Notes: generated by a model from the letters alone, not told the origin. A stretch of DNA of 25,315 nt from Gp6-AA40 sp050742535 (GCA_050742535.1 JBOGIQ010000048.1:1-25315), one strand, 5' to 3'; positions 18,934 through 25,315 are shown, counted from the first letter of the stretch. Program-made: numbers and translations.

Positions 18934-19359
18934 TTATTGCGGATTCGGATTGTTCGCGTTCGCGGCGTTGCCGTCGCGATTCGCCGCTCCGCCGAACACC
19001 CGCCGGCCGTCGGCCGTCGTGATCGTCGCCTGACCGACGTTCGGTGACTCGGGGTTCTTCGCGCGAACGCCCGTGACGCTGACCGTCTCGCCGATCTTCA
19101 GCGTGTCCTTGCGCCAGCCCTGGCGATACAGCGAATTCGGCGGACCGCCTTCGACCTTGTAGACGACCGTCTTGCCACCCTCTTTCGTCTCCACGTGCGT
19201 GTAGATGTGCGGGTTGGCCCAGTCGACCTTCTTGATCGTGCCGCTGAACTTGATCGGCTTGTTCACGTCGAACTCCGCCGAAATCGAGTGGTGCGCCGCG
19301 GCGGGAGCCGCGATCGCAAGCGCGGCGGCGGCGAATAAGGCCCAAACCGTCCGTTTCAT
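18934..19359 (-). CDS. DUF6152-like secreted protein
   Basis: The protein is 141 residues. The ATG at 19359 has GGAGG 5 nt upstream. A signal peptide (MKRTVWALFAAAALAIAAPAAA) is followed by HHSISAEFDVNKPIKFSGTIKKVDWANPHIYTHVE, the HHS...F...W-NPH pattern that I associate with the DUF6152 family, probably a small beta-barrel in the periplasm. The conserved W-NPH histidine and the N-terminal HH pair could bind metal, which is inference. The C-terminus is low complexity (NRDGNAANANNPNPQ). Function is unknown. It is 54 nt downstream of the secreted protein at 19414-20355 on the same strand, and this pairing suggests that the two act together in the envelope. Confidence 0.8.
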   Translation of the reverse strand: MKRTVWALFAAAALAIAAPAAAHHSISAEFDVNKPIKFSGTIKKVDWANPHIYTHVETKEGGKTVVYKVEGGPPNSLYRQGWRKDTLKIGETVSVTGVRAKNPESPNVGQATITTADGRRVFGGAANRDGNAANANNPNPQ

Positions 19360-19376
19360 CCTGTCCTCCAGACCAC

Positions 19377-19404
19377 GTCCGGCCGCAGCCGGACACTCAC
19401 TACG
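19377..19404 (-). repeat. Variant palindromic repeat in an intergenic gap
   Basis: On the minus strand CGTAGTGAGT is followed by GTCCGGC-TGCG-GCCGGAC. This has the same architecture as the CGTAGT / GTCCGCC-TTCA-GGCGGAC unit, with compensating stem changes. It lies in the 54-bp gap between two co-directional secreted-protein genes, 13 nt before the ribosome binding site region of the second. Confidence 0.65.
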
Positions 19405-19413
19405 GGGTATGAA

Positions 19414-20355
19414 CTAGTCCACGTTTTCGGGCCGCTTCCACGGCGTAATCGCGCCGGTGAAGAGGTTCTCGAGATTGTTCTCTTCGCACGAGTATTCCAT
19501 GAGGACATCTGGCGCCTGCTTGATCCGCCAGGTCCGGACATTCATCCAATCCCGAGTGTACGCCCTCGGGTCGCTCACCGTCACCGTGTGCTCCATGGTG
19601 TTCGAGTCGAGACGGCGGAACGTGTTCGTCATCTTCAACTGCCTGCTGTGCGGGTGGCCGGACGTATCCAGCTTCGTATAGCCGTTGAAGTTGCTCGTCT
19701 CGATGATGAGGGTGTCGCCGTCCCAGCGGCCTTTCGAGGTGCCGTTCCACGATTCCGGAATATCCGCCGGCCACTTGAAATCCGCGCGCAGCGGCACCCA
19801 CGTATGCCAGGTGTTCTGCTCGAACAGGAACGCCACCGCATCCGGGTGATGGATGACCTGAACGCCGTGCGGCGAGTTGATGTTTCGTGACAGCCCGAAC
19901 GGCAGGCAGCTTCCTGCGTAGTCACCGTTTGCGACCGGGTCGTACTCCTTCCAGGCCTTGAGTCCCCACTCGGTGTACGGGAGGTCGTACGTTCGCGGCT
20001 TCTGGCCTGAGGCTGGCGCCTTCGCATCGCCCAGCACCTCGCCCTGCCGTTCGAACTTCAACTGCTGACGGGTCATCGGATCCACGGCGCCGCGCGCCAT
20101 GTCCGGCGTGTAAGGGTTGTTCCACAACCCGCTCAAGTCGGGCTGACCGTTTGCGAGGCGCGGGACTGGTCCGGCGGGAACCTGCGGAGCATTGCCCCGT
20201 CCGCCGCGGCCGCCGCCCCTGGCTGGCGCCTGCTGTCCACCCTGCGCCGCTGGCGCAGCACCCTCACCCTGGCCGCGCTGGGCGATCGCCGGGATCCACA
20301 TGGCGGTGGCGAACACGCCAAGCGCGACGATCACAGACTTCAACCGCATACCCAT
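19414..20355 (-). CDS. Secreted protein of unknown function
   Basis: The protein is 313 residues. GGAGG lies 8 nt before the first ATG at 20355. A signal peptide (about 1-26, ending PAIAQ) is followed by a Gly/Arg/Gln/Ala-rich low-complexity segment (27-62, with RGGGRGGRG). The folded part starts PRLANGQPDLSGLWNNPYTPDMARG. Visible signatures are PDLSGLW, GSCLPFGLSRNINSP, IHHPDAVAFLFEQNTWHTWVPL, SWNGTSKGRWDGDTLIIETSNFNGYTKLD and EHTVTVSDPRAYTRDW. I know this type as a large, uncharacterised secreted family abundant in Acidobacteriota genomes, but I cannot give it a function. The beta-rich pattern with repeated W/D-G-D suggests a lipocalin- or sheet-like fold. It precedes the DUF6152-like gene in a probable two-gene unit. 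Confidence 0.75.
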   Translation of the reverse strand: MGMRLKSVIVALGVFATAMWIPAIAQRGQGEGAAPAAQGGQQAPARGGGRGGRGNAPQVPAGPVPRLANGQPDLSGLWNNPYTPDMARGAVDPMTRQQLKFERQGEVLGDAKAPASGQKPRTYDLPYTEWGLKAWKEYDPVANGDYAGSCLPFGLSRNINSPHGVQVIHHPDAVAFLFEQNTWHTWVPLRADFKWPADIPESWNGTSKGRWDGDTLIIETSNFNGYTKLDTSGHPHSRQLKMTNTFRRLDSNTMEHTVTVSDPRAYTRDWMNVRTWRIKQAPDVLMEYSCEENNLENLFTGAITPWKRPENVD

Positions 20356-20392
20356 TCAGCTTCCCTCCGGCTGCGTCATTTTAGGGCAAAGA

Positions 20393-20420
20393 CGGCCACA
20401 AAGAACACCAAGTGTGGCCG
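20393..20420. repeat. 8-bp inverted repeat in the divergent intergenic region
   Basis: CGGCCACA (20393-20400) and TGTGGCCG (20413-20420) are perfect complements around 12 nt. They lie between the divergent starts at 20355 and 20506, in a tract of AAAGA/ACAAAG words. They could be an operator or a decayed repeat unit. Confidence 0.35.
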
Positions 20421-20451
20421 CAAAGATCACAAGGATCGTGTGTCCTTACGA

Positions 20452-20496
20452 CTACGAAAACACTCGTATTGACAACTACGAAGACTCTCGTAGACA
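20452..20496 (+). promoter_or_regulatory. blaI-type promoter with two operator dyads
   Basis: TTGACA (20469-20474) and TAGACA (20491-20496) are 16 nt apart. Dyad 1 is CTACGA-N6-TCGTAT (20452-20469), touching the -35. Dyad 2 is CTACGA-N6-TCGTAG (20476-20493), a perfect 6-bp palindrome covering the spacer and the start of the -10. The dyad centres are 24 bp apart. The layout fits autorepression by the BlaI/MecI-family product encoded immediately downstream. The predicted start (about 20503) is 3 nt before the GTG, so the message would be nearly leaderless. Confidence 0.8.
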
Positions 20497-20505
20497 ATCC
20501 GGCGC

Positions 20506-20883
20506 GTGACACCTCGCAGGAAACCCACCGACGCCGAGCTCGCGATCCTCCGCGTTCTCTGGGCGCGCGGGCCGAGCACGGTGCGCGACGTCGCCGTCGA
20601 AATGGGCCGGGAAGGCTCCTACACCACCGTGCTCAAGCTCCTGCAGATCATGGCGGATAAAGGTCTCGTCCGCCGGGACGAAGCCGCGCGCACCCACGTT
20701 TATGAAGCGGCCGAGTCCGAGGACACCACCCAGCGGCAGCTGGTGGGCGACCTGCTCGATCGGGTGTTCGACGGAGCGGCCGGAAAGCTGGTCCTCCGGG
20801 CGCTCGAAGACGGGAAGGTGACGCCGGGTGAGCTCGCGGAGATTCGCAAGCTGCTGAACAAGCGGCTGGGAGAGCGGTCATGA
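20506..20883 (+). CDS. BlaI/MecI/CopY-family transcriptional repressor
   Basis: The protein is 125 residues, starting at GTG. An N-terminal winged helix is clear: PTDAELAILRVLWARGPSTVRDVAVEMGREGSYTTVLKLLQIMADKGLVRRDEAARTHVYEA, with the family YTTV-K-L-MADKGLV signature. A C-terminal dimerisation helix bundle follows (TQRQLVGDLLDRVFDGAAGKLVLRALEDGKVTPGELAEIRKLL). Family knowledge: BlaI dimers bind short dyads and are inactivated by proteolysis when BlaR1 senses a signal. Two matching dyads overlap its promoter. It overlaps the BlaR1-like gene by 4 nt (ATGA), the usual two-gene arrangement. No Shine-Dalgarno is seen, consistent with the nearly leaderless transcript predicted from the promoter position. 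Confidence 0.93.
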   Translation: MTPRRKPTDAELAILRVLWARGPSTVRDVAVEMGREGSYTTVLKLLQIMADKGLVRRDEAARTHVYEAAESEDTTQRQLVGDLLDRVFDGAAGKLVLRALEDGKVTPGELAEIRKLLNKRLGERS

Positions 20884-22820
20884 CCAGCTGGGTTGACGTC
20901 GCCGGATGGACGCTCGTGCATTTCGTGTGGCAGGGAGCGGGCATCGCCCTGCTGGCCGCTCTGGGGTTGCGGCTGCTCCGCTCGCGACGACCACAGTTGC
21001 GTTATCTCACAGCGTGCGGCGCGCTGGCTGCCATGCTGGCAGCTCCCGTCGTCACGGCATTCGTGATGACCAGCGCGCCTCGGGTCCCGTTCGCCGACAC
21101 GATCCACGTCCTTCGCTCGCCGCATGGAGCCGCCATCGGCGTCGCCATTAGCCCTCCCTGGTCTCCGGTTCCCGCAGTCGGCAGCGCGGCGGCTGCGCCC
21201 ACTGAGCTCACGCTGCCCGCCGCGATCGACACCGGCGCCCTGTTGTCGGTCCTTGTCACACTGTGGCTCGCGGGTGTCTTCATCCTGCTGACGCGCCTCA
21301 GTGCTGGTTGTTGGCGGATCCGGAAGCTCCAGGCTGCCGCACGGCTCGAAGAGCCTTCGCGCTGGCAGTCGCTCGCAGAGGAGATCGCGGCACGCCTTGG
21401 GCTCACACGCCGCTTCACGGTCATCGAAACCGTACGCGTCGCGACGCCGACAGTGATCGGCTGGTTGCGGCCCGTGATCCTGCTTCCCATAGCCGCTATG
21501 GCCGGCCTGTCGCCGCGGCAGGTCGAAGCGATCCTGGCGCACGAGCTCGCACACATCCGGCGGCACGACTTCCTGATCAATCTCCTGCAGACGCTCGCCG
21601 AGACGATGCTCTTCTATCACCCCGCGGTGTGGTGGATATCGAGACGGATCCGGACGGAACGCGAGCACTGCTGCGACGATGTGGCAGTCGCGGTGAGCGG
21701 TGACCCGGCCGAATACGCCGCGGCGCTCGCGGAGCTGGCATCCTGGAGCATCTCCCATCCGGCGCTGGCAATGGCCGCGACACGGGGACCGCTCGTCGAT
21801 CGCGTGCGTCGCCTGCTCCGCTTGCCGGACGCCGATCGCAAGCCGAGGCGCACTGCCGTTGCCGTCGCCATCGTCGTGACGTCGGTGGTGGGGATTAGCG
21901 CGTTTGGTGCGATTCTGCGAGCGCAGCCGGTGGTCGCGGATGGAGAGCCGGCTGGACCCCCTCGATTCAACCAACTTCTCGGGTTCAATCTATTCCCGGG
22001 GCCCGTTCAGCTGCCCGGAGAAGATCCGATCGCCGCTCGCGGATGGCGGTTGACGATTGGCGGCGACAGGGGCGAGCTCGCGATCATCGGCTACACGGGG
22101 CGCAGCGTGATCCGGACTGCCTACGGCCTCGATGGCTATGGCCCGGACCGTACGCCCGTCATCGGAGGGCCTCGATGGATCGACGAGGAGACGTTCGATC
22201 TCACTGTCCCGGCCGATCTGACCATCGTCGACGGACTCACTGATCCGATCGAAGTCCAAGCGGCACTACGGCAGATGTTGGAGCTCCGGTTCGGGCTGGC
22301 GACGCATCGCGAAACGCGTACGTTCCCGGCGTATGCGCTGGTGCGGGCGAACGCGGACGGCCGGCTGGGATCGTCGCTCGAGCCGTCAACCATCGACTGT
22401 TTTGCCGGCGGTTCGAATCCGCGTCCGAACGCGGACGCGGCGACGGTCGGCCCGGTGTTGCGGAGCAACCTTCAGACCCGCCGCTTCTGCGGCATCGACA
22501 ACAACTTCTTCGGGCTGAGCGGTGTGCGAGTGACGATGGCGGAGCTGGGCAGCGAATTTCACCGGGCGCACTATCCGCTGTCGCCTGATCGTGCGATCGT
22601 CGACCGCACAGGCCTGACCGGCGCCTACGACTTCGAGCTGCGATTCGGCCTGCTGCCGATCGCGGCAATCGGTCACGCGAATCCAACGCTCGGCAAGGTG
22701 CTGCAACCGTTTGGCATCCGGTCGGTGTTCACCGCGCTGCCCGAGCAGCTTGGATTGAAGCTCGTCGACGCCACGGTGTCACGGGAAGTTCTCGTTATCG
22801 ATCGCATCAACCGTCCATGA
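20880..22820 (+). CDS. BlaR1-like M56 metalloprotease fused to a TIGR03435 domain
   Basis: The protein is 646 residues. Membrane helices occur near the N-terminus (GWTLVHFVWQGAGIALLAALGL; YLTACGALAAMLAAPVVTAFV), at about 120-140 (TGALLSVLVTLWLAGVFILLT) and at about 325-345 (AVAVAIVVTSVVGISAFGAIL). The M56 protease domain has HELAH at 221-225, followed by IRRHDFLINLLQTLAETMLFYHPAVWWISRRIRTEREHCCDDVAV, as in BlaR1/MecR1. The last 300 residues are not a penicillin-binding sensor. They match the TIGR03435 family: LLGFNLFPG..., GYTGRSVIRTAYGLDGYGPDRTPVIGGPRWIDEETFDLTV, LRQMLELRFGLATHRETRTFPAYALV, VDRTGLTGAYDFELRF and VFTALPEQLGLKL. The probable mechanism is signal-dependent cleavage of the partner repressor; the ligand is unknown. 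Confidence 0.92.
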   Translation: MTSWVDVAGWTLVHFVWQGAGIALLAALGLRLLRSRRPQLRYLTACGALAAMLAAPVVTAFVMTSAPRVPFADTIHVLRSPHGAAIGVAISPPWSPVPAVGSAAAAPTELTLPAAIDTGALLSVLVTLWLAGVFILLTRLSAGCWRIRKLQAAARLEEPSRWQSLAEEIAARLGLTRRFTVIETVRVATPTVIGWLRPVILLPIAAMAGLSPRQVEAILAHELAHIRRHDFLINLLQTLAETMLFYHPAVWWISRRIRTEREHCCDDVAVAVSGDPAEYAAALAELASWSISHPALAMAATRGPLVDRVRRLLRLPDADRKPRRTAVAVAIVVTSVVGISAFGAILRAQPVVADGEPAGPPRFNQLLGFNLFPGPVQLPGEDPIAARGWRLTIGGDRGELAIIGYTGRSVIRTAYGLDGYGPDRTPVIGGPRWIDEETFDLTVPADLTIVDGLTDPIEVQAALRQMLELRFGLATHRETRTFPAYALVRANADGRLGSSLEPSTIDCFAGGSNPRPNADAATVGPVLRSNLQTRRFCGIDNNFFGLSGVRVTMAELGSEFHRAHYPLSPDRAIVDRTGLTGAYDFELRFGLLPIAAIGHANPTLGKVLQPFGIRSVFTALPEQLGLKLVDATVSREVLVIDRINRP

Positions 22821-22834
22821 ACCGCCGGCACCCC

Positions 22835-22973
22835 TGACCCTTCGACCTCGCTCAGGGTCATCCCGAGCATCGTCGAGGGATGAAGGGGGTGCCCTACGAC
22901 TGAAGGGGTGCCCTACGACCGGCGGTCATGCCCCTACGACACGCTCACGTAGGGCGCCGCTTTAGCGGTGCCC
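22835..22973. repeat. Composite repeat tract between the BlaR1-like gene and a TIGR03435 gene
   Basis: Three elements are seen. First, CCCTTCGACCTCGCTCAGGG (22838-22857) with TGACCC/GGGTCA pairing, a short form of the CTCGACTCG repeat. Second, direct copies of GAAGGGGTGCCCTACGAC around 22882-22919 with a diverged third (CATGCCCCTACGAC, to 22940). Third, CGTAGGGCGCCGC-TTTA-GCGGTGCCC (22948-22973), a 9-bp stem with one G-T. The last has the same CGTAG-stem-TTYA-stem plan as the GTCCGCC repeat. The tract ends just before the ribosome binding site of the gene at 22993. Confidence 0.65.
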
Positions 22974-22992
22974 GAAAAAGGGAGCCCACATC

Positions 22993-23307
22993 ATGAAACT
23001 GATCGTGTGTCTTGCGGCAGCTCTGTCCATTGTTGCCCTCACCGCGAACGCGCAGTCGGCACCGCCGGAGCCCGCATTCGACGTCGTCTCCGTCAAGCGG
23101 AACACCTCCGGTGGCCCGATGCTTCAGCGGAACACGCCGGGCAACATCGCCATGTTCAACGTTCCCGTGCGCCAGCTCGTTCGACTGGCGTATCAGCTGC
23201 AGGATTTTCAGATCGTCGGCGCGCCTGACTGGGCGAACACGGATCGGTTCGATATCGAGGGCCGGTTCGAGCCTCCGCCTCCGGGCCCTCCTCCGCAGAG
23301 CTCGTAA
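22993..23307 (+). CDS. Truncated TIGR03435-family secreted protein
   Basis: The protein is 104 residues, with GGAG 8 nt before the ATG. A signal peptide (MKLIVCLAAALSIVALTANAQ) precedes the family start PAFDVVSVKRNTSGGPMLQRNTPGNIAMFNVPVRQLVRLAYQLQDFQIVGAPDWANTDRFDIEGRF. Full family members usually continue for about 150-200 more residues (LRALLADRF... and later motifs). Here the frame ends in a Pro-rich stretch (EPPPPGPPPQSS) and a stop, and the rest is absent before the next gene. I see no continuation in another frame. It is either a degraded paralogue or a deliberately short version. Its neighbour is the BlaR1-like protein carrying the complete domain, so it may be a former ligand or partner. 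Function is unknown. Confidence 0.75.
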   Translation: MKLIVCLAAALSIVALTANAQSAPPEPAFDVVSVKRNTSGGPMLQRNTPGNIAMFNVPVRQLVRLAYQLQDFQIVGAPDWANTDRFDIEGRFEPPPPGPPPQSS

Positions 23308-23346
23308 TCGATCGCCTTCAGCAGCCGCCGGAAAATTAGAAGGCGA

Positions 23347-23928
23347 TCAGGAACCGGTATTCGCGGGCGTGCGCGCGGCGCGCGGCGGCGCCGTGCGCGC
23401 GCGGGTCAGCGTTTCCCAGAACGATCCGCGCCCTTCCGGCGTGTCGTAGCGCACCTCGAGCGAATTGCCGTCGCGTGCAGTGAACGTCACCAGCTTCACG
23501 CGGAGGCCATCGATCGTGAATCGGTAATTCGCGTCGTCGGGGAACAGCCGCACGGCGCTGGTCACCGTGACTTCGTGCTCCACGCGATCGGCGACGCCCG
23601 GCGCGGTTCCACCAATACGCAGCTGTGCCTCTTCGATCCACGTCGATGCCGGGACAGTCCGTCTCCTGGCGTCGATCACCTTCTTCACAACGCGCAGGGT
23701 TGCGTCGGTATTCGACTTCACGACGAGCTCGACGGTGCGGACGGAGGTTGCGTTCGCGCCCCATACCGACTTGTCGAAGTCGCTGGTCAGTTTCATCTCG
23801 TCCGGCGCCGATCTCCAGGTGCCGGTCAGCGGACGTGGTGCCGCCGGAGCTTGCGCCGTCGCGTCTGCCGCACAAAGCGGAGCGACGGCCACTGCCGTCA
23901 TAAGAAGCAGAGTACGCATGATGCCCAT
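23347..23928 (-). CDS. Secreted protein of unknown function
   Basis: The protein is about 193 residues. Two close ATGs (23928 and 23919) both give a signal peptide (MRTLLLMTAVAVAPLCAADATAQ); no ribosome binding site decides between them. The mature part starts PRPLTGTWRSAPDEMKLTSDFDKSVWGANATSVRTVELVVKSNTDATLRVVKKVIDARRRTVPASTWIEEAQLRIG and continues with regular beta-strand alternation, ending in an Arg/Ala/Thr-rich tail. The LTGTW opening and strand pattern suggest a lipocalin-like barrel, a weak inference. I recognise no named family. It follows the beta-propeller gene by 36 nt on the same strand and is probably co-transcribed with it. Confidence 0.7.
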   Translation of the reverse strand: MGIMRTLLLMTAVAVAPLCAADATAQAPAAPRPLTGTWRSAPDEMKLTSDFDKSVWGANATSVRTVELVVKSNTDATLRVVKKVIDARRRTVPASTWIEEAQLRIGGTAPGVADRVEHEVTVTSAVRLFPDDANYRFTIDGLRVKLVTFTARDGNSLEVRYDTPEGRGSFWETLTRARTAPPRAARTPANTGS

Positions 23929-23964
23929 TCTGAAATGCCGGACGCCGGCCGCGGTATCCCCTCC

Positions 23965-25125
23965 TTACCGGAGGACGAAGCGCTGTGCGCGGCGGTTGGT
24001 TACGATCTCGGCGGTATACAGGTTGCCCTTCGAGTCGGCCGCCATGTGGTGAACGATATCGAAGTCTCCCGGCTTCGGCCCCCGCATCCCGAGCGAGCCG
24101 ACAGCCGTCAGCGTCGCCCGATCGAAGATGACGACGCGCATCGGCCCCGAGTCGACCACATAGAGGTATTGCTGCTTCGGGTCCGCGGAGAAGGCGAACC
24201 CCGCGGGCACCGGCGCAACGTCGGTGTCGCTCGGCAATGTGGCCTGACGGATGAACTTCCCTTCCAGCGTGAAGGTCTGCAGTCTCCTGTAGGTCCGGTC
24301 GGCGACGTAGACGATGTTGTCGCGCGAGACCTTCACCGCGTGCACGAGCCCGAATTGCATCGGCGGCTCGGTGCCGGGCGGCGCCGATTGTGGCGGGTTG
24401 GCCGTCATCGCTGCCGGCGGGGAATTGCCGAACGCGCCCCAGGACCGTTTGAACCGGCCGGTCTCCGCATCGAAAACGGCGATGCGCTGGTTGCCGTACC
24501 CGTCCGCCACGAACAGCTCGTTGGTCGGTGTGTGTACGAAGAGATCGGCCGGCTGGTGCACGTTTGCCGTGTCCGCGTTTCCCGTGCTCTTGCCGCGTGC
24601 GCCGATCTGTCGGACGAACTTTCCGCCAGAGGTGAACTTCAGGATCATGTCGTCGGTACGGCCAGCGGCGGCCGGCTTCGGCCAGCCGCCGTTGCCGCCG
24701 ATCCAGATGAAGCCTTTGTCGTCCGCATAGATGCCGTGCTCGCGATCGGGCCAGTCGTACGCGTCGGCCGGGCCGCCCCAGCTGCTGATCAGCTTGCCCG
24801 CCGTGTCGAATTCAAGAACCGGTGGGGCCGCATTCGCGCGACGGTCGGCGGGAATCGACGCCGGCCGGTGCAGCACCCAGATGTGATCGCGCGGATCGAC
24901 GGCGATCGACGAGACTTCGCCAAGCACCCAGTTGTTCGGGATCGTCGGCCAGCTCGGATCGACTTGGAAGGATGGCGCTCGCAGCGTCGGTTGCTGGGCC
25001 CTGGGCCCCTCGACTCGCCCTGCGGGCTCGCTCGGGGCAGGCCAGACAAGGAATGAGACGACCAGCAGGGCGGCCGTAAATGTGGCGAGTGAGCGAGGAG
25101 TAATTGCAGGCATCGTGGAGCGCAT
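23965..25125 (-). CDS. Secreted six-bladed beta-propeller (NHL-like) protein
   Basis: The protein is 386 residues. An N-terminal signal segment (RSLATFTAALLVVSFLVWPAP) is followed by repeated NHL-type blades: VSSIAVDPRDHIWVLHRP, EHGIYADDKGFIWIGGNGG, PADLFVHTPTNELFVADGYGNQRIAVFDAETG, VHAVKVSRDNIVYVADRTYRRLQTF, PAGFAFSADPKQQYLYVVDSGPMRVVIFD and VHHMAADSKGNLYTAEIVTNRRAQRFV. The strands G-Y-G-NQRIAVFD and WGG match the peptidylglycine amidating-lyase-like group of secreted propellers seen in soil bacteria, but no catalytic claim is made. Start codon choice (25125 or 25113) is undecided, since neither has a ribosome binding site. Residues about 28-40 are encoded by an intergenic-type palindromic repeat (25006-25042), which would sit at the signal peptide/mature junction. 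Confidence 0.85.
   Translation of the reverse strand: MRSTMPAITPRSLATFTAALLVVSFLVWPAPSEPAGRVEGPRAQQPTLRAPSFQVDPSWPTIPNNWVLGEVSSIAVDPRDHIWVLHRPASIPADRRANAAPPVLEFDTAGKLISSWGGPADAYDWPDREHGIYADDKGFIWIGGNGGWPKPAAAGRTDDMILKFTSGGKFVRQIGARGKSTGNADTANVHQPADLFVHTPTNELFVADGYGNQRIAVFDAETGRFKRSWGAFGNSPPAAMTANPPQSAPPGTEPPMQFGLVHAVKVSRDNIVYVADRTYRRLQTFTLEGKFIRQATLPSDTDVAPVPAGFAFSADPKQQYLYVVDSGPMRVVIFDRATLTAVGSLGMRGPKPGDFDIVHHMAADSKGNLYTAEIVTNRRAQRFVLR
25006..25042. repeat. CTCGACTCG-family palindromic repeat inside a coding region
   Basis: GCCCC-TCGACTC-GCCC-TGC-GGGC-TCGCTC-GGGGC forms an outer GCCCC/GGGGC and an inner GCCC/GGGC stem. It matches the minus-strand reading of the element at 5384-5420. It is in frame in the propeller gene (residues about 28-40, read PSEPAGRVEG), between the hydrophobic signal core and the mature domain. 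Confidence 0.65.
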
Positions 25126-25146
25126 TTTAGTGTAGTGTCCGCTCGA

Positions 25147-25259
25147 CGTAGTGTCCCCTTCAGGCGGATGTTCGACGTAGTGTCCGCCTTCAGGCGGATG
25201 TTCGACGTAGTGTCCGCCTTCAGGCGGATGTTCGACGTAGTGTCCGCCTTCAGGCGGAC
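25147..25259. repeat. Tandem 30-bp array of the GTCCGCC-TTCA-GGCGGAC repeat
   Basis: Four units start at 25147 (29 bp, one base shorter in the stem), 25176, 25206 and 25236 (last unit 24 bp). Each is CGTAGT + stem GTCC(G)CC-TTCA-GGCGGA and a TGTTCGA spacer. A fragment (TGTAGTGTCCGCTCGA) precedes at 25131-25146. In the inner units the last stem base is lost (GGCGGAT), and only the final unit keeps GGCGGAC. The array fills the divergent region between the propeller gene and the next gene. Confidence 0.9.
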
Positions 25260-25274
25260 CAACCGGAGCAACGA

Positions 25275-25315
25275 ATGAGGAATACGTTCGCAGCCGCGAC
25301 CGTTCTACTGGCCTG
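25275..25315 (+). CDS. Start of a probable secreted protein, cut by window end
   Basis: ATG at 25275 with GGAG 7 nt upstream, and the first residues MRNTFAAATVLLA look like a signal peptide (positive charge then hydrophobic run). Only 13 complete codons are inside the window, so no function can be given. It starts 16 nt after the last repeat unit, so its promoter must lie in or before the repeat array. Confidence 0.5.
   Translation, partial: MRNTFAAATVLLA

Noticed and set aside
23575..25056. A 493-codon plus-strand frame over the propeller gene
   Set aside because: The minus strand shows six NHL-like blades and a signal peptide; the plus frame has none and spans two minus-strand genes.
25147..25259. 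Possible CRISPR array (four units of about 30 bp)
   Set aside because: The units abut with a constant TGTTCGA and no unique spacers, and the same unit occurs singly elsewhere; it is a tandem palindromic repeat.
24789..25271. A minus-strand frame that translates the tandem array as repeated RLKADTTSNI
   Set aside because: The repetition is only the 30-bp DNA repeat read in frame; it continues out of frame across the propeller gene start.

Overview
The window most likely comes from a high-GC member of the Acidobacteriota, probably class Vicinamibacteria. The evidence is a TIGR03435-family protein, a BlaI/BlaR1-type pair whose BlaR1 homologue ends in a TIGR03435 domain, a DUF6152-like secreted protein, an intergenic palindromic repeat with core GTCCGCC-TTCA-GGCGGAC, and many small secreted proteins of unknown function. 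This taxonomic call is from protein and repeat recognition only.

Region 1 (about 1-3660) looks like a small mobile or foreign island beside recA. It has short unfamiliar genes, an IS1595/ISXO2-like transposase, a two-helix membrane protein, and unusually dense DNA structure: a 4 x 10-bp direct-repeat array plus a dyad, a perfect 24-bp inverted repeat, two related tRNA-like folds, two strong hairpins, and one 15-bp sequence shared between two promoter-like sites.

Region 2 (3700-10684) is conserved core: recA with a good promoter and a structured leader, tRNA-Phe(GAA), then a co-directional run of a PpiC/SurA-like lipoprotein isomerase, an S4-domain RNA-binding protein, a WYL regulator and a UPF0182 membrane protein. 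Gaps in that run are 7 and 11 nt, followed by a 4-nt overlap.

Region 3 (10644-18836) holds storage-carbohydrate genes on the minus strand (treZ, then an amylo-alpha-1,6-glucosidase), truA, a small secreted protein, a dienelactone-hydrolase-like enzyme and prfC (RF3).

Region 4 (18934-25315) is accessory and envelope-directed: a DUF6152-like protein and a secreted partner, a BlaI-type repressor with two visible operator dyads, a BlaR1-like M56 protease with a C-terminal TIGR03435 domain, a C-terminally truncated TIGR03435 protein, a secreted unknown, a secreted six-bladed beta-propeller protein, and the start of another probable exported protein at the right edge.

At least three families of short palindromic or tandem repeats sit at gene boundaries throughout regions 2-4. 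One copy lies inside a reading frame. The most unusual items are the structured island of region 1 and the BlaI / BlaR1-TIGR03435 module of region 4.
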